A stretch of 25,631 nt of DNA from an uncultured Lachnospiraceae bacterium. Its GTDB lineage: Bacteria; Bacillota; Clostridia; Lachnospirales; Lachnospiraceae. Below, one piece after another: positions 24,658 to 25,631 of the stretch (positions are counted from its first letter, which is position 1; each line of letters starts with the position of its first letter). Both the position numbers and the translations under genes were made by a program. The stretch lies in assembly GCA_910579275.1 (NCBI GenBank), contig CAJTTO010000053.1, positions 1-25,631 on the forward strand. The letters run 5' to 3'. Below the pieces are notes generated by a model. The model searched no databases and was not told the DNA's origin. It saw only the letters and a program-made list of their open reading frames with translations.

Positions 24658-25011
24658 TCACTTGGTACAATTTATTCCTCTCTGCTCTTTATATTTCATT
24701 GCGATACAAGTCTCACTGAAACCGCACTGTTTCCAAAAAGCCAATCCCCTTTTGTTCCACGGCAATACATCTAACTCTATTTCTTTTATTCCTAGATACT
24801 CTAATAGCATATGAAACGCTTGTGCATATCCGATTATCTGACTATTTTCAATGAAAAAATAAGCATTGTACTCAGTTTCTAAAAATTCTTTCATTCGCCT
24901 TTCCAAGTCCATCAAATCCATAGGATTGTCACTTTTTTCATCTTCGATAAGCTGCTTATTGAAGAGCGCAAGTTTCCCTGCATCTTGAATAGAACATTTT
25001 TGAAGCTGCAT
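24658..25011 (-). pseudogene. GNAT N-acetyltransferase lacking its acetyl-CoA loop
   Basis: GGAGGG precedes the ATG at 25011 by 5 bases. At 117 residues it is about 30 shorter than usual. Residues 1-63 are a normal N-terminal half (two helices, then AYFFIENSQIIGYA, strands 2-3). Residues 65-110 are a normal C-terminal half (AFHMLLEYLGIKEIELDV, then NKRGLAFWKQCGFSE). The segment that should join them, strand 4 and the R/QxxGxG/A pyrophosphate-binding loop, is absent without a frameshift. An in-frame deletion at about 24815-24825 explains this. Without that loop acetyl-CoA binding is very unlikely, so I call it a probable pseudogene, though it may be translated. It ends 12 bases before the kinase gene. 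Confidence 0.78.
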
Positions 25012-25049
25012 TGTATCCCTCCATAAAATTCTGATTTATCTTTCCTAAT

Positions 25050-25083
25050 ATCATGACCATATCATAACTATTTTGGTCATGAA
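25050..25083. repeat. Interrupted palindrome upstream of the GNAT gene
   Basis: ATCATGACCA (25050-25059) and TGGTCATGA (25074-25082) are inverted copies separated by 14 AT-rich bases. The same arms form an uninterrupted palindrome inside the neighbouring gene at 25275-25297. No T-run follows on either strand, so it is not a clear terminator. It may be an operator. Confidence 0.5.
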
Positions 25084-25088
25084 CTTGA

Positions 25089-25631
25089 TTATGAATAATA
25101 TTTTTGATTCTTACTTTTTGGCTTATCCGGCAATGTCATTTTTAATCTGCCCTCTTTCACCAAAGTATTTAAATATTTTCTTCTAAAACTTGTCCGGCTG
25201 TCAAACCCAAATTGTTTCATGATTTCCGGTATGGATTTTGCTTCTTTACAAAAATCTAAAATCATCATAACCACATCATGACCATTTTGGTCATGATTTC
25301 TTTCGCTTTGACCAAGATGTAAATCTTCCTCATCATACAGCAAATCCAAATACTTATCACACGCCTTACAAAGCACCATAATCCCAGATGCGCTTATATT
25401 ATATTCCGGCAATGGCGCATCATACTTTGCACAAGCCTCTCTGATTTTGTCAAATCCCCTTCCCCACGCCTCAATCATTCCACTCTTAAAGAAAATACCT
25501 GCCAGTTTGGGATTATACGGTTTAGAAGAATGCTTCATGAATAATTTATCTGTTGAATCTAACCCCAACGGCATTTCTCCATCGTTCCAAACATATATTT
25601 TATCTTCATACACGCTGATTTGGATAGGATT
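25089..25631 (-). CDS. AlbA/HATPase-type HTH regulator-like protein, 5' partial
   Basis: The C-terminal 180 residues are visible and the gene continues beyond the window end: the frame is open to 25631, reading NPIQIS before VYEDKIYVWNDGEMP. A GTG at 25613 is not a likely start. The segments NPKLAGIFFKSGMIEAWGRGFDKI and YNISASGIMVLCKA are typical of the C-terminal ATPase-like domain (HATPase_c_4) of COG2865 proteins, which usually begin with an AlbA_2/Schlafen-like domain. After an Asn/His/Asp-rich linker (NHDQNGHD) there is a winged helix (SIPEIMKQFGF, then FRRKYLNTLVKEGRLKM). Such genes are common in accessory DNA as regulators or defence-related proteins; the exact role is unknown. It is AT-rich, like the gene at 73. 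Confidence 0.85.
   Translation of the reverse strand, partial: NPIQISVYEDKIYVWNDGEMPLGLDSTDKLFMKHSSKPYNPKLAGIFFKSGMIEAWGRGFDKIREACAKYDAPLPEYNISASGIMVLCKACDKYLDLLYDEEDLHLGQSERNHDQNGHDVVMMILDFCKEAKSIPEIMKQFGFDSRTSFRRKYLNTLVKEGRLKMTLPDKPKSKNQKYYS
25275..25297. repeat. Perfect 10-base palindrome inside the HTH gene
   Basis: ATCATGACCA and TGGTCATGAT flank a 3-base loop. On the coding strand it encodes part of the linker NHDQNGHD. The same arms recur in the spacer at 25050-25082. Confidence 0.75.

Noticed and set aside
1..25631. CRISPR arrays, tRNA or rRNA genes, and complete insertion sequences.
   Set aside because: No regularly spaced repeats, no tRNA-like or rRNA segments and no transposase genes were seen on either strand.

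Overview
The window looks like a chromosomal segment of a Clostridia bacterium, most likely of the family Lachnospiraceae. The evidence is purine-rich AGGAGG-type ribosome binding sites, sigma-A-like promoters, lipoprotein signals of the LAGC type, Cache-domain chemoreceptors, a two-TM histidine kinase followed by an ABC exporter, and MATE and amino-acid ABC genes typical of gut Firmicutes. The core is moderately GC-rich. Several short stretches are clearly more AT-rich (about 1-740, 19420-20050 and 24660-25631) and look like accessory DNA.

Layout. Positions 1-740 hold an AT-rich orphan gene next to the 3' end of guaA (789-2345, minus), a place where integrative elements are known to insert. 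A 640-base non-coding stretch full of inverted repeats follows. Next is a sensory block: a dCache chemoreceptor on plus (2985-5018), then on minus a second dCache chemoreceptor (5690-7681) with an FMN-binding lipoprotein behind it (5119-5565). A MarR regulator and a MATE transporter (8174-9776) are driven by a textbook promoter with a palindromic operator inside it. The MATE gene has lost its C-terminal part. A small PH-like orphan gene (minus) separates it from a complete polar amino-acid ABC importer operon (10519-12986).

The middle is dominated by a 1699-residue DUF4132-type helical-repeat protein (13780-18879, minus). It is preceded by a small conserved-looking partner (18898-19317) and followed by a two-TM protein (13319-13735). 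This cassette is the best candidate for a poorly described system: the two genes look co-transcribed, and the MoxR ATPase and vWA proteins often associated with DUF4132 proteins are not next to them.

The right part, all on minus, reads from 25631 downwards: a 5'-truncated AlbA/HATPase-type HTH protein, a GNAT acetyltransferase with its acetyl-CoA loop missing, a histidine kinase with no response regulator, an ABC ATPase plus FtsX/MacB-type permease, an alpha/beta-hydrolase fragment, and a P-loop kinase-like gene. This part and the MATE locus show repeated signs of gene decay by deletion. All family assignments come from reading motifs by eye; no database search was possible.
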